Notes: generated by a model not told the origin, from the sequence alone. Counted from the first letter of the stretch, positions 37,533 to 47,177 are shown. The stretch: 64,000 nucleotides of DNA from CAVRAZ01 sp963719135 (GCA_963719135.1 CAVRAZ010000003.1:124001-188000); one strand, 5' to 3'. A program made the numbers and translations.

Positions 37533-39222
37533 TAGTGTCCGTCCATAAACGGACGAGTTACAAACAAATGCGCGATTCAATTTTCACGCTTGAACCAACG
37601 CTGCCTGATTTTATCGCGCCTGCCGGGTTAAAGAAGCGCTTTTTCTGCCAAGACGGTCGCTGATTTGCCTGCCGCGCACAGGGGACCCTCTGAGCGGTCT
37701 GGCTCATCACAACCAACGCAACAGTGTTATTGCTTCAGGCCGGCTTTAATCGCGCCAGCAGCGCCAGATTATGCGCCACCACCGAAGACCAGACGAATGA
37801 CTTGAAATGGATCAGTCCCTTCCAGGTGCAGCGCGAGAGCCCATAGGCGCGCTTAAGACAGGAGATGCCCGCCTCGATGCCGGCGCGGAAGTTGCGTAAC
37901 TGCCGATACACCCAGGTACTCTTCACCCTCTCCTCGATACGTAATCCGCGCTTTTTATGAAACGCAACATCCTCGACACCGCAGCCCTTGGCCTTCTCAA
38001 GATTATCCTGGCTGGCATAGCCGCCATCGACGGCCAGTTGCTTAGGCGCGCAGCCATAGTGGTTGATGTGGCGCTCCAGCATGGGCAGTAACCGCTCGGC
38101 ATCGGCCGGGTTGCCCTCTTCAACGACCACATCAAGAATCAGCCCGCTTTTTCCCGAACAGAGATTGAGCTTGTGTCCGTACTGGATGTCCCGGTTACCC
38201 TTGATAATGATATCGGTGTGGGGCTCAAACAGACTGAAGAGCTTCTCATCGGCCGGCACGCTTTCGCCCTGGAATACCCGGCGCTGCGTCTGATCAATCA
38301 CCCGCTTGATCAAGGGCAGATAATGCGCCACCTCGGCGAGCCATACCTCCAACTGCCGTGTCGCGCTCCCGGTGACGCTTAAGATCATCTTGGCCTGCTC
38401 AAGATACTCCACGGTATGCGTCGTGACTTTGATCAGATCCCGATACAGCGCGGCCTTCTTGTCCTGACCCCGTGTATAGATGATAGCGCGGGCCCGCTGC
38501 TTCGCGCGCCGGCGATGGTTGTGAAATTCAATCGCTGCCGTACCCGACAGGGACTGGGCCGCCTCCAGCAGGCGCACCATCACCCGGACACTGTCCCATA
38601 ACAGTGTGCTGTCACTCGGTGCATGAATCTCCGTTTCGGTGACGGTACTGTCAATACGCACCTTCTTTCCCAACTCCACCTTCTCGTGCTTGGCATCCAG
38701 TAACACGACCTGGTTGATCCGCTCCCAGGTCGCCGGCTGAATGCGGCTGATGGTCTGTTGCAACACCGACTTCTTGGGAAACAGATGCCCCGGCAGGCGG
38801 CCGAACGCCTGGAAGGAGGCCGAGTCCGATAAATGAAACGCCAGTTCCTGATAACTCAGTTGCCGGTATTGCTTGAGCAGCGCACAGCGCAGTACCGACT
38901 CCGCCGGCAAACCCTGGCGGCCTGTGTCATAGACATCTTTCAGGTGTAGATCCAACACCACCCAGTCCAGCATCTCTCGATGCCGGTCGAGCCGTTCCGA
39001 CATGGCTTTCAGTTCCCTGCCAATGTCGTGATTTGAAAACAGATCGAATATACTCACTTGGTCAGTGCACTTTTTGCGCATTGTCACCTCCGGTGGTTTT
39101 TGTGTTTCCTTTGCTTTCAGTCGCTTGAAAAAAAGGATAGCAAAAATCACCGGAACTTCACCCTCTAAACACGCCGCTTTTTTATTTCTTTTCATCGCGT
39201 TAGCGTTTATGGACGGACACTA
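37533..39222 (-). mobile_element. IS1182/ISNCY-like insertion sequence
   Basis: Perfect 19-bp terminal inverted repeats TAGTGTCCGTCCATAAACG at 37,533-37,551 and, inverted, 39,204-39,222 enclose one transposase. A target duplication could not be settled because the IS630 copy lies only 2 bp from the right end. Confidence 0.85.
37735..39081 (-). CDS. DDE transposase (IS1182/ISNCY type)
   Basis: 448 aa from the ATG at 39081, chosen because GGAGGTGAC lies directly upstream; the frame is open further but without similarity. N-terminal DUF772-like region (SVLRCALLKQYRQLSYQELAFHL), followed by the DDE core (VRIDSTVTETEIH; KLNLCSGKSGLILDVVVEEG; LAVDGGYASQDN) and the C-terminal GISCLKRAYGLSRC block. 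Cuts and joins the element ends. Frame intact, so possibly active. Exact ISfinder family is uncertain. Confidence 0.85.
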   Translation of the reverse strand: MRKKCTDQVSIFDLFSNHDIGRELKAMSERLDRHREMLDWVVLDLHLKDVYDTGRQGLPAESVLRCALLKQYRQLSYQELAFHLSDSASFQAFGRLPGHLFPKKSVLQQTISRIQPATWERINQVVLLDAKHEKVELGKKVRIDSTVTETEIHAPSDSTLLWDSVRVMVRLLEAAQSLSGTAAIEFHNHRRRAKQRARAIIYTRGQDKKAALYRDLIKVTTHTVEYLEQAKMILSVTGSATRQLEVWLAEVAHYLPLIKRVIDQTQRRVFQGESVPADEKLFSLFEPHTDIIIKGNRDIQYGHKLNLCSGKSGLILDVVVEEGNPADAERLLPMLERHINHYGCAPKQLAVDGGYASQDNLEKAKGCGVEDVAFHKKRGLRIEERVKSTWVYRQLRNFRAGIEAGISCLKRAYGLSRCTWKGLIHFKSFVWSSVVAHNLALLARLKPA

Positions 39223-39224
39223 GC

Positions 39225-40389
39225 TAGTGTAGTGCACCGTAAATAATGGAACAAATCATCGTGCATCCTGTCGAAGTTGTGAGACGTGTGGCAGGAGAAC
39301 AAAGATGCGCATTGCCCCGAAGATCGTGCTTACCACGGAAGAGGAAAAGGCATTGACCAAGCTGTCGCGCTCGAATACCACGAGTGTCAGGCTCGCGCGC
39401 CGCGCCAAGATTGTATTGCTGGCGGCACATGGCAAAGACAATCTGCAGATTGCCAAGGAATTGGGCGTGGGTCGCGTGCAGGTCGGACGCTGGCGGGAAC
39501 GCTATGCCGCTGCCGGTTTGGCGGGGATTGAACAGGACTTGCCGCGTGGTGGCCGCCATCCCACGGTCGATGCGCAGGCCATCGTGCGCCTGACCACCCA
39601 AACCACGCCGGACAACGCCACGCACTGGAGCACACGCACCCTGGCCAAGGTGGCGGACGTCGGTGCCACGACCGTGCGTCGGGTATGGCGCGCGCACGGA
39701 CTGAAGCCGCATTTGATGGAGACCTTCAAGGTCTCGCGCGATCCGCACTTCGTCGAGAAGCTGGAAGATGTCGTGGGCTTGTATTTGAATCCGCCGGAAC
39801 ATGCGCTGGTGCTGTGTTGCGATGAGAAAAGTCAGGTGCAAGCGCTCGATCGCACGCAGCCAGGCTTGCCGCTGAAGAAGGGTCGTGCTGCAACGATGAC
39901 GCATGACTACAAACGCCATGGAACCACCACGTTGTTTGCCGCGCTCAATGTTCTGGACGGTAGCGTAATTGGCCAGTGCCAACAACGCCATCGGCACATC
40001 GAATGGCTGAAATTTCTGCGCCAGATCGACCGTGAAACCCTCAAGGACAAGATGTTGCATCTGATCTGCGACAACTACGCCACCCACAAACATCCCAAGG
40101 TCCAACAGTGGCTGAAGAAACACCCACGCTTTCACCTCCACTTCACACCGACCTCGGCGTCCTGGTTGAACAGGGTTGAGCGCTTCTTCCGTGACCTGAC
40201 CTGCGAACGTCTGCGCCGTGGTGTGTTTACCAGTGTGCCGGAACTCATTGGCGCTATTGAAGGCTACGTCGATCAGCATAATGAAAACCCCAAGCCCTTC
40301 ATCTGGACCGCCAAGGCCAATGACATCTTGCAGAAAGTCATTCGCGCCAATCGTCGGTTAAGTTCCAAACAGAATGGCGCACTACACTA
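39225..40389 (+). mobile_element. IS630-family element, copy 1
   Basis: Bounded by TA dinucleotides inside CTAG on both sides; ends TAGTGTAGTGC and GCACTACACTA. 1165 bp including both TAs, exactly the length of copy 2 (46,013-47,177). Insertion into CTAG is the usual target of this family. It sits 2 bp from the right end of the IS1182-like element. Confidence 0.92.
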
Positions 40390-40390
40390 G
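39305..40390 (+). CDS. IS630 transposase, copy 1
   Basis: 361 aa. Helix-turn-helix N-terminus (NLQIAKELGVGRVQVGRWRE), a second DNA-binding part (TTVRRVWRAHGLKPH) and the DDE core (LCCDEKSQVQALDRTQPGLP; LICDNYATHKH; PTSASWLNRVERFF). It differs from copy 2 by very few residues (for example EEEKALT versus EGEKALT near residue 14), indicating recent movement. The TAG stop uses the CTAG target at the right end. Confidence 0.93.
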   Translation: MRIAPKIVLTTEEEKALTKLSRSNTTSVRLARRAKIVLLAAHGKDNLQIAKELGVGRVQVGRWRERYAAAGLAGIEQDLPRGGRHPTVDAQAIVRLTTQTTPDNATHWSTRTLAKVADVGATTVRRVWRAHGLKPHLMETFKVSRDPHFVEKLEDVVGLYLNPPEHALVLCCDEKSQVQALDRTQPGLPLKKGRAATMTHDYKRHGTTTLFAALNVLDGSVIGQCQQRHRHIEWLKFLRQIDRETLKDKMLHLICDNYATHKHPKVQQWLKKHPRFHLHFTPTSASWLNRVERFFRDLTCERLRRGVFTSVPELIGAIEGYVDQHNENPKPFIWTAKANDILQKVIRANRRLSSKQNGALH

Positions 40391-40397
40391 ATCAAAT

Positions 40398-40532
40398 GGC
40401 ACTTACTTACGCCCAGAACTGCCGTCATTCCGGCGAAGGCCGGGATCCAGAATCTACAATAGTGGTCGTTTTCCTGGATTCCGGCCTTCGCCGGAATGAC
40501 GAAACCCCTGAATTCAGAGTTAAGTAAGTGCC
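40398..40532. repeat. MITE-like unit carrying the palindromic repeat
   Basis: 135 bp with 12-bp inverted ends GGCACTTACTTA / TAAGTAAGTGCC and no coding capacity. Its interior is the dispersed CCGGCGAAGGCCGG palindrome (40,421-40,501). The ends resemble those of the IS4-family element at 49.4 kb (GGCACTAAGTTA), so it may be mobilised by a related transposase. Confidence 0.6.
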
Positions 40533-40740
40533 CTTTATTCTCAATCCGGTTCCGGTGCGCCGGTTAGACCCAGGTCAAGAAAGCCGGCGGAGCAGGGTCG
40601 ATCTGCGCACGGCTACCCGCAACTCGTCCATGCCCGACACGGGCACGGCGAGCGGCAACGACGGCCCGGACAATCCCTGACGGACCGTTCCCAGAGCCGT
40701 TGCGCGTCGCTACACTCGCGGACCAGGCACCTGCGGTCAC

Positions 40741-41532
40741 ATGCAGAGGCTGGAATGGCATCAGGAGTCACCAAGCTCGTTTCATTTGCCGATGGTCCGT
40801 TTCATTTGCCGATGGTCCGTTTCATTTGCCGATGGTCCGTTTCGTCCCCGCAGGGACGGGTTCGTCCGGGAGGCGTCGGACATGCAGGTGTTCGACGAGA
40901 TTTTCGTGTACGACCTGGATTCGCTCGATGTCGACTACAAGCGCCGGCATGCGGAATTCGTGACCTCCAACCCACGCGGATTCGGGTACTGGATCTGGAA
41001 GCCGCAGGTCATCAAACAGGTGCTGTCGAACTCGCGCGTCGACGATCTGATCGTCTACATGGATGTCGGGTTTACGCTCAGCCGCCCGGGTGCGTACCGC
41101 TTTCTCGAGTATCTGGAAATAGCGCGCGAAAGCCGCTGGAGGTTGCTGTCGTTCCAGAACACGCACACGGAGTACAAATGGACCAAGGCGGACCTGGCGG
41201 CCAGGCTGGGGGTTCAGGATTCCAGCGAAATCATGAAGACGAGCCTGCTTGCGGCTGGTTTCATGGTTGTCGGGGCAACGGCCGCCAACAAGGCGCTGGT
41301 CGACGACTGGGCCGCCGTAGCGGTGGAATCGTCTTATCGGTACTCGGATGATTCACCATCGGTGCGACCGAATCACCCGGAGTTCATCGAGCACAGACAC
41401 GATGCGTCCATATCGAGCCTGCTGAGAAAAATCAGAGGCACCGCCGTCACGCACTACGAGGTTCAACCCTATAACCAGTTCGACAACGACAAGGGTAGGT
41501 TGCCTGCCTGGGCGACAAGGTCGAGACAGTGA
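40741..41532 (+). CDS. Glycosyltransferase-like protein with frame-altering 5' repeat
   Basis: The downstream frame encodes about 230 aa typical of a putative nucleotide-sugar transferase family seen in surface-polysaccharide loci: FDEIFVYDLDSLD, NPRGFGYWIWKPQVI, DLIVYMDVGFTLSRPG, LLSFQNTHTEYKWTK. The likely original start is the ATG at 40755 (GAGG eight bases upstream; reads MASGVTKLVSFADGPF), but three tandem 20-bp units put it out of frame with the rest. In the present state the only in-frame start is the ATG at 40741, which lacks a good ribosome-binding site and gives a scrambled N-terminus. Expression may therefore depend on repeat number. Confidence 0.72.
   Translation: MQRLEWHQESPSSFHLPMVRFICRWSVSFADGPFRPRRDGFVREASDMQVFDEIFVYDLDSLDVDYKRRHAEFVTSNPRGFGYWIWKPQVIKQVLSNSRVDDLIVYMDVGFTLSRPGAYRFLEYLEIARESRWRLLSFQNTHTEYKWTKADLAARLGVQDSSEIMKTSLLAAGFMVVGATAANKALVDDWAAVAVESSYRYSDDSPSVRPNHPEFIEHRHDASISSLLRKIRGTAVTHYEVQPYNQFDNDKGRLPAWATRSRQ
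40780..40839 (+). repeat. Three tandem copies of a 20-bp unit
   Basis: Unit TTTCATTTGCCGATGGTCCG repeated three times exactly, followed by a partial TTTC. Since 20 is not a multiple of 3, each gain or loss changes the reading frame of the gene that contains it. Confidence 0.97.
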
Positions 41533-42135
41533 CATCGAAAGACGGGAAGGCCGGCGGGCGGGTGAAACGCGCTCGCGGGCCGGTGTCGCCCGCGCGCGTC
41601 CGCCACACGGCCCCGCTGTTTTCTCCCGGACCGGCATACCACGCGCGGCGGATCTTCCGTTCATGTCACACCGGCGGTGAGCGGACGGGCCGTATTCTTC
41701 GGTGGGTCAGCTTCACCTCAGGGCATCCCGATACGGCATTCCAATCCGGTGGCTGACCGCCGGCGACCTGCGCCTGTCACTGTGCACCGATTTGGTCGCC
41801 CGGTAAACGCCGGTTGCGTTTCTTCCGGGCGCTGCTATAGTTCAAACTGCACGCGCGGTGCAATGGATTAGGGAGAGGCAGGTATGCCACCGACCTTCGT
41901 ATTTCCGCAATCCTCCGAATTCCCAACCCGTCACCCGTCGACAGCAACCATGATGCTGTGCGCGACTGGAGCACAAAGCCCAATGGCCGGGCGCTGCAGT
42001 TTACCGGGGAAATGCCCGGCCGCTTTGTATCGGCTTGCGCAGAATTTGTGCATCCGGACAGAAACCATGATGTGTGTCAGCCTGCACCGATATGGGCTGA
42101 CCTAACCGATACCACGGAAGATCCAGGGAGGACAG
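41533..42135. other. Leader region of the Calx-beta gene, possible structured RNA
   Basis: No gene seen. Between about 41,935 and 42,030 there are two consecutive hairpins: ACAGCA/TGCTGT, then GGCCGGGC/GCCCGGCC enclosing GTTTACCGG, with an unpaired CACAAAGCCC between. The layout vaguely recalls a class I c-di-GMP riboswitch (AAAGCC and GTTACCG elements), but conserved positions do not all match. A ribosome-binding site (CCAGGGAGG) precedes 42,136. Confidence 0.3.
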
Positions 42136-44334
42136 ATGTCCATACGACGGACAACTTCGACCGGCAGCGTTGCTCACGAGCAGCTGCTTGGGGCATGGCG
42201 CTCCGAACTCGCGCAGTTCGGACCTGAACTGCCGGAAAGCCCATTGCGCGTCTCGCGCCTGTTCTTCCGGTTCGCACGTGTTTATCAACAACTGGCGAGG
42301 CAGCCGCGCGCGGTACGGCGCGCGCTGCAGCGACGCTGCAGGCAGTCGCTTTCGCGGATTGCCCTGCTGCTGGCGCTGGGTATGGGTCACCTGCTGCCGG
42401 CGGCGGCAGCGGATATCTGGGTGACGGCGCCCGCGCCGGACATCGATCCAGGCGACGGGGCCTGTTCGCTGATCGAGGCCATCGATAACGCCAATGCCGA
42501 CGCCGCACTCCATCCCGATTGTCAGAGCGGCAACGGGGCTGACACCATTCACCTCCAGGACAACAGCGTCTATACGCTGACCAAGGCCATCTACGATCCA
42601 GTCACGCACGGGGCAAATGGATTGCCGGTCATCAGAAGCCCGATAGTGATTGAAGGCCATCATTCGGTGATCAAGCGGAAAAAAACCCTGGAATCGGATA
42701 TATCCGACAGCAACGGCCATCTGACGATGCCCGAAAACGCGCAGCCGCTGTACCGCCTGTTCGAAACGGCGGCCAGCGGTGATCTGGCGATACGCGATGC
42801 GACCTTGCGCAGCTCCGGCCCTTACGTCGATCGTAACCACCCTTATCCCATCGGATACCTGCGGCAGAACTACTACTACGTCGGCAACGCGATCTTCAAC
42901 GCGGGGAAGGTGACACTGCAGGATACGACCGTCACCGGCGACTACCCGACGACCAGCCTTGTCAACCTCGCCAACGCCGACATGGCGATCACTGACAGCA
43001 CGATTTCAGGCTATTTCGCTCTGCACAACTTCGGCGGGCTGGCGGTGAAAAATTCGATGGTTTCCGGGGGCAACACAGGTTTGATCAACGAGGTGCAGGA
43101 CGCGCGCGTTGTGACGGTGAGCAACAGCACCTTTACCATATTTGATAGTGGCGTCCCCTACTATGGCATAGACAATCTCAGCGGCGAGATGGCGCTGGAC
43201 CACTGCACCCTGAGCGGAAACTTGGCCGCAATCGAGAACTCTGGCAGCCTCACACTCAGTAACAGTGTCATCTCGGGGAACAGCGGCTCGTACTTCGGAC
43301 CTTACCACGTGGTTCGAAACTACGGAACGATTTCGAGCAACCACAACCTGCTCGGCGACGCTTCCGAAACCTTCGACTATTCCGGCGGCCGGCGCGCGTT
43401 TTCCAATAATTTCACGCCGGACCCGACCGATATCGTCGCGACCATCGACGGCAACCGACCCACGCCGCTCCACGAGATCATTCAGACGGACAGCAATGGC
43501 TTTGAGCCAGTCGTCACCGATAACGGCGGTCCCACTCACACCATAGCGCTTGTCCCGGGCAGCCCGGCAATCGACGCGGCCGACAGCGCGAATTGTCCGC
43601 CCACCGACCAGCGCGGCGTCACCCGCCCCCAGGGTGCCGGCTGCGACATCGGCGCCTTCGAACTCGAGGCTCCGGCCGGTTCGGGTCTGTATCTGGCCTA
43701 TCATCCGCCCGTACTCGAGAACGTTGGTACGGTATCGTTCGTTGTCACACTGCATCCGGCGAGCGCGGATACCGTGTCGGTGCGCTACGCCACCAAACCG
43801 GGCACGGCGCTACCGGGCCAGGACTACCACGGCACCAGCGGCATTCTGACCTTTCACCCGGGCGAGACGACGAAGACCGTTCCGGTGAAGATCATCGACG
43901 ATCAGGTGCCCGAATCCTTCGAGTTTTTTCTGTTCAGATTGTCGGCGCCCGTGAACGCGACCCTGAACGACAACGAAACCTACGTGACAATCAACGACGA
44001 CGATCCGGTCAGGCTGCGCGTGCGGCGCATCACAGTGCCCGAAAACGTCGGGACAGCCAATGTCGAAGTGACCTTGGATTACCCGAATAGTAGCGATACG
44101 GTGAGCGTGCAATATGCCACCAAGCCCGGGACGGCCTTGCCGGGCCAGGACTACCACGGCAAGAGCGGCGTGCTCAGCTTCAGTCCGGGCGAAACCAGGA
44201 AGGTCATACCGGTGAAGATCATCAACGACCAGGTGCCCGAGCCGACCGAAAGCTTTCTCGTCAGGCTCTCCGCACCGGTCAACGCCGTCATTGCGCACCG
44301 GCAGGCGACCGTGACCATCAGGGACGGTGACTGA
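42136..44334 (+). CDS. Exported beta-helix / Calx-beta surface protein
   Basis: 732 aa. A long Arg-rich N-terminus (~70 residues) precedes a hydrophobic signal segment (IALLLALGMGHLLPAAAA). A CSLIEAIDNANADAA motif opens a right-handed beta-helix region (residues ~95-500) of the choice-of-anchor Q / polymorphic outer-membrane type with repeated GxxxLxNSxISGN-like turns. Two Calx-beta domains follow (from ~520 and ~625), nearly identical over VSV(R/Q)YATKPGTALPGQDYHG. Likely a secreted or surface adhesin. No C-terminal barrel or PEP-CTERM tail, so the secretion route is unclear. Confidence 0.78.
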   Translation: MSIRRTTSTGSVAHEQLLGAWRSELAQFGPELPESPLRVSRLFFRFARVYQQLARQPRAVRRALQRRCRQSLSRIALLLALGMGHLLPAAAADIWVTAPAPDIDPGDGACSLIEAIDNANADAALHPDCQSGNGADTIHLQDNSVYTLTKAIYDPVTHGANGLPVIRSPIVIEGHHSVIKRKKTLESDISDSNGHLTMPENAQPLYRLFETAASGDLAIRDATLRSSGPYVDRNHPYPIGYLRQNYYYVGNAIFNAGKVTLQDTTVTGDYPTTSLVNLANADMAITDSTISGYFALHNFGGLAVKNSMVSGGNTGLINEVQDARVVTVSNSTFTIFDSGVPYYGIDNLSGEMALDHCTLSGNLAAIENSGSLTLSNSVISGNSGSYFGPYHVVRNYGTISSNHNLLGDASETFDYSGGRRAFSNNFTPDPTDIVATIDGNRPTPLHEIIQTDSNGFEPVVTDNGGPTHTIALVPGSPAIDAADSANCPPTDQRGVTRPQGAGCDIGAFELEAPAGSGLYLAYHPPVLENVGTVSFVVTLHPASADTVSVRYATKPGTALPGQDYHGTSGILTFHPGETTKTVPVKIIDDQVPESFEFFLFRLSAPVNATLNDNETYVTINDDDPVRLRVRRITVPENVGTANVEVTLDYPNSSDTVSVQYATKPGTALPGQDYHGKSGVLSFSPGETRKVIPVKIINDQVPEPTESFLVRLSAPVNAVIAHRQATVTIRDGD

Positions 44335-44615
44335 GTCAGGGGCCGCGGCCGCCCACGCCTGAACAACGCCGGCGTCGCGCCGGAGGTGGTTGGGGCGGGG
44401 ATGTCTGCTCCGTCCCCGGATGCGATTACGGGCCGCAGGGTCTGCTGTTCGCATCGCTGCGGTCAAGTGCTGCGGACCGCGGCGGCAGCTGGCGATCCTT
44501 CGGGTCGCAAGACGTCGTAGACGCCGTACCTGGAACCGGTCGGCCAACAGGTTGCGGCTTGGATGATACTGCTGTGCAGCTTCAGAATCCGGGGCCCATT
44601 GGTGTCGGCGGAACA

Positions 44616-46028
44616 TCAGGGCTTCGAACCTGGTTGGTCGGGTCCTTTGAATCTCAGGCTCACCTGCAGTCCCGGCGCAGCATCGGCCAGCGACAGCTCG
44701 GCGTCGTGCAGCGCGGCGACGGCCTTGACCAGGCTCAACCCCAGTCCGTTGCCGGGGGTGTTCCTGGCGGCGTCCAGCCGCACGAAGCGGCCGAGCACGC
44801 GCGTGCGTTCGGACTCGGGAACACCGGGCCCGGAGTCGGTCACACGGATCGTCACAGCCGCGTTCGAGGGTTCGACCGCAAGTTCCACGGTGCCGCCCTC
44901 CGGCGTGTACTTGATGGCGTTGTCCAGCAGGTTGCCGATCGCCTGTGCCAACAGATCGCGGTTGCAGGCAACTGTGGCCGCACCCTCGGCGGTCTGCAGG
45001 CTGAACGACAGTCCGCCGGCTTCGGCCAGCGGTTCGTAGAGATCGGACAGGTCACGGGCGAGCGCGTTGAGATCGACCGCCCGGAACGGTGTGCGCACGC
45101 TGCCGGATTCCGCCTGGGCGATGCCGAGCAGCGCATTGAAGGTCTTGATGAGGCCATCGGCGTCTTCGACGCAACTGCCCATTGCCTGTCGGTACTCCGG
45201 TTCGCTGCGTGGTTCCAGCAGCGTCACCTCCAGCCGGTTGCGCAGGCGGGTGAGCGGACCGCGCAGATCGTGGGCGACATTGTCGGTCACCTCGCGCATG
45301 CCGCGGATAAGCGTCTGCGTGCGGTCCAGCATCCGGTTCAGGCGTTCGGCCAATGCATCGAATTCGTCGTGCATGCGGGTCACCGGTACCCGCTGTGACA
45401 GATCGCCGGCCATGATCTCGCCGGCGGTCCGGCCGATGCTGTCCATGCGCCGGAGGATGGTGCGGCCCGTGATGATGCTCATGATCAGCGCCACCAGAAC
45501 GCTGGCGCCGAGCACCTCGATCAGCAGTTCGTTGACCTCATGCAGTCCTTCCGCCTGTTTGGCCGTGTGTGCCAGCAGCAGGCGCCCGCCGCCCGGCAGC
45601 ATGCGCCCGACGATGGGCAGGTAGGCTTCGTCTTCGTAGAGGTGCCCGGGGATCAGGTCGGCGTCGATCCAGGCCTTGTGAACCTGACCGTCCGCCACGA
45701 ATCCTTCGTCTTCCGGGCCGCCGCCGAGATTGCCCGCGAGTTTTTCGCCGGCGTGGTCGGTCAGCAGATAGAGCCGCGTGGTGGCCGCGTCTTCGCGCGA
45801 TCGACTTTGTATGGCATGGGCGAGCCCGGACAGGCCGTTTCTGTCGACCATGTCCGACAGCTCCGCGAACTCTGCAGCGAGTGCCGTTTCCATCCGGGAA
45901 TCGATGTAACGAGCGGACGTCCAGTCGAACGCCGTCACGGCCACAACCAGCACCAGCAGATAGATCAGCGCATACCGGAATGCCAGCCTTACCGCCGTGG
46001 TGCGGAATAATCTAGTGTAGTGCGCCAT
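44616..46028 (-). CDS. Sensor histidine kinase, second copy, start supplied by IS630
   Basis: 470 aa, a close paralogue of the kinase at 17.6-19.0 kb with the same helices, HAMP, phospho-acceptor His in NVAHDLRGPLTRL and ATPase motifs NLLDNAIKYT, DSGPGVP, GNGLGLSLV. The original GTG start was separated by the IS630 insertion: the present ATG (46028) lies in the IS right end and adds MAHYT in frame before RLFRTTAVRLAF. The gene is therefore still open, but its native ribosome-binding site and coupling to the regulator are lost. Confidence 0.88.
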   Translation of the reverse strand: MAHYTRLFRTTAVRLAFRYALIYLLVLVVAVTAFDWTSARYIDSRMETALAAEFAELSDMVDRNGLSGLAHAIQSRSREDAATTRLYLLTDHAGEKLAGNLGGGPEDEGFVADGQVHKAWIDADLIPGHLYEDEAYLPIVGRMLPGGGRLLLAHTAKQAEGLHEVNELLIEVLGASVLVALIMSIITGRTILRRMDSIGRTAGEIMAGDLSQRVPVTRMHDEFDALAERLNRMLDRTQTLIRGMREVTDNVAHDLRGPLTRLRNRLEVTLLEPRSEPEYRQAMGSCVEDADGLIKTFNALLGIAQAESGSVRTPFRAVDLNALARDLSDLYEPLAEAGGLSFSLQTAEGAATVACNRDLLAQAIGNLLDNAIKYTPEGGTVELAVEPSNAAVTIRVTDSGPGVPESERTRVLGRFVRLDAARNTPGNGLGLSLVKAVAALHDAELSLADAAPGLQVSLRFKGPDQPGSKP

Positions 46029-47097
46029 TCTGTTTGGAACTTAACCGACGATTGGCGCGGATGACTTTCTGCAAGATGTCATTGGCCTTGGCGGTCCAGA
46101 TGAAGGGCTTGGGGTTTTCATTATGCTGATCGACGTAGCCTTCAATAGCGCCAATGAGTTCCGGCACACTGGTAAACACACCACGGCGCAGACGTTCGCA
46201 GGTCAGGTCACGGAAGAAGCGCTCAACCCTGTTCAACCAGGACGCCGAGGTCGGTGTGAAGTGGAGGTGAAAGCGTGGGTGTTTCTTCAGCCACTGTTGG
46301 ACCTTGGGATGTTTGTGGGTGGCGTAGTTGTCGCAGATCAGATGCAACATCTTGTCCTTGAGGGTTTCACGGTCGATCTGGCGCAGAAATTTCAGCCATT
46401 CGATGTGCCGATGGCGTTGTTGGCACTGGCCAATTACGCTACCGTCCAGAACATTGAGCGCGGCAAACAACGTGGTGGTTCCATGGCGTTTGTAGTCATG
46501 CGTCATCGTTGCAGCACGACCCTTCTTCAGCGGCAAGCCTGGCTGCGTGCGATCGAGCGCTTGCACCTGACTTTTCTCATCGCAACACAGCACCAGCGCA
46601 TGTTCCGGCGGATTCAAATACAAGCCCACGACATCTTCCAGCTTCTCGACGAAGTGCGGATCGCGCGAGACCTTGAAGGTCTCCATCAAATGCGGCTTCA
46701 GTCCGTGCGCGCGCCATACCCGACGCACGGTCGTGGCACCGACGTCCGCCACCTTGGCCAGGGTGCGTGTGCTCCAGTGCGTGGCGTTGTCCGGCGTGGT
46801 TTGGGTGGTCAGGCGCACGATGGCCTGCGCATCGACCGTGGGATGGCGGCCACCACGCGGCAAGTCCTGTTCAATCCCCGCTAAACCGGCAGCGGCATAG
46901 CGTTCCCGCCAGCGTCCGACCTGCACGCGACCCACACCCAATTCCTCGGCAATCTGCAGATTGTCTTTACCATGTGCCGCCAGCAATACAATCTTGGCGC
47001 GGCGCGCGAGCCTGACACTCGTGGTATTCGAGCGCGACAGCTTGGTCAATGCCTTTTCCCCTTCCGTGGTAAGCACGATCTTCGGGGCAATGCGCAT
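46012..47097 (-). CDS. IS630 transposase, copy 2
   Basis: 361 aa, frame intact, same domains as copy 1 (HTH, then DDE motifs in LCCDEKSQ, LICDNYATHKH and SWLNRVERFF). The few differences from copy 1 (EGE for EEE near residue 14, IAEELGVG for IAKELGVG) suggest two independent recent insertions rather than a local duplication. Confidence 0.93.
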   Translation of the reverse strand: MRIAPKIVLTTEGEKALTKLSRSNTTSVRLARRAKIVLLAAHGKDNLQIAEELGVGRVQVGRWRERYAAAGLAGIEQDLPRGGRHPTVDAQAIVRLTTQTTPDNATHWSTRTLAKVADVGATTVRRVWRAHGLKPHLMETFKVSRDPHFVEKLEDVVGLYLNPPEHALVLCCDEKSQVQALDRTQPGLPLKKGRAATMTHDYKRHGTTTLFAALNVLDGSVIGQCQQRHRHIEWLKFLRQIDRETLKDKMLHLICDNYATHKHPKVQQWLKKHPRFHLHFTPTSASWLNRVERFFRDLTCERLRRGVFTSVPELIGAIEGYVDQHNENPKPFIWTAKANDILQKVIRANRRLSSKQNGALH

Positions 47098-47177
47098 CTT
47101 TGTTCTCCTGTCACAGGTCTCACAACTTCGACAGGATGCACGATGATTTGTTCCATTGATTACGGCGCACTACACTA
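46013..47177 (-). mobile_element. IS630-family element, copy 2, inside a two-component operon
   Basis: 1165 bp with the same ends and TA duplication as copy 1, in opposite orientation. It split the sequence CTCC-CTAG-ATTATT, where the regulator's stop codon and the first codons of the kinase overlap. Both flanks reconstruct the junction seen intact at 17,557-17,580. Confidence 0.95.

Noticed and set aside
37430..37549. Short ORF ending in the IS1182-like left end
   Set aside because: It has a fair ribosome-binding site but no similarity and ends in IS sequence; kept only as a note in the intergenic entry.
40780..40839. 20-bp tandem repeat considered as an iteron/origin
   Set aside because: Only three abutting units inside a coding region, with no replication gene or AT-rich segment beside it.
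44559..45398. 279-aa plus-strand frame opposite the second kinase
   Set aside because: Shadow of the histidine kinase, whose motifs are complete on the minus strand.
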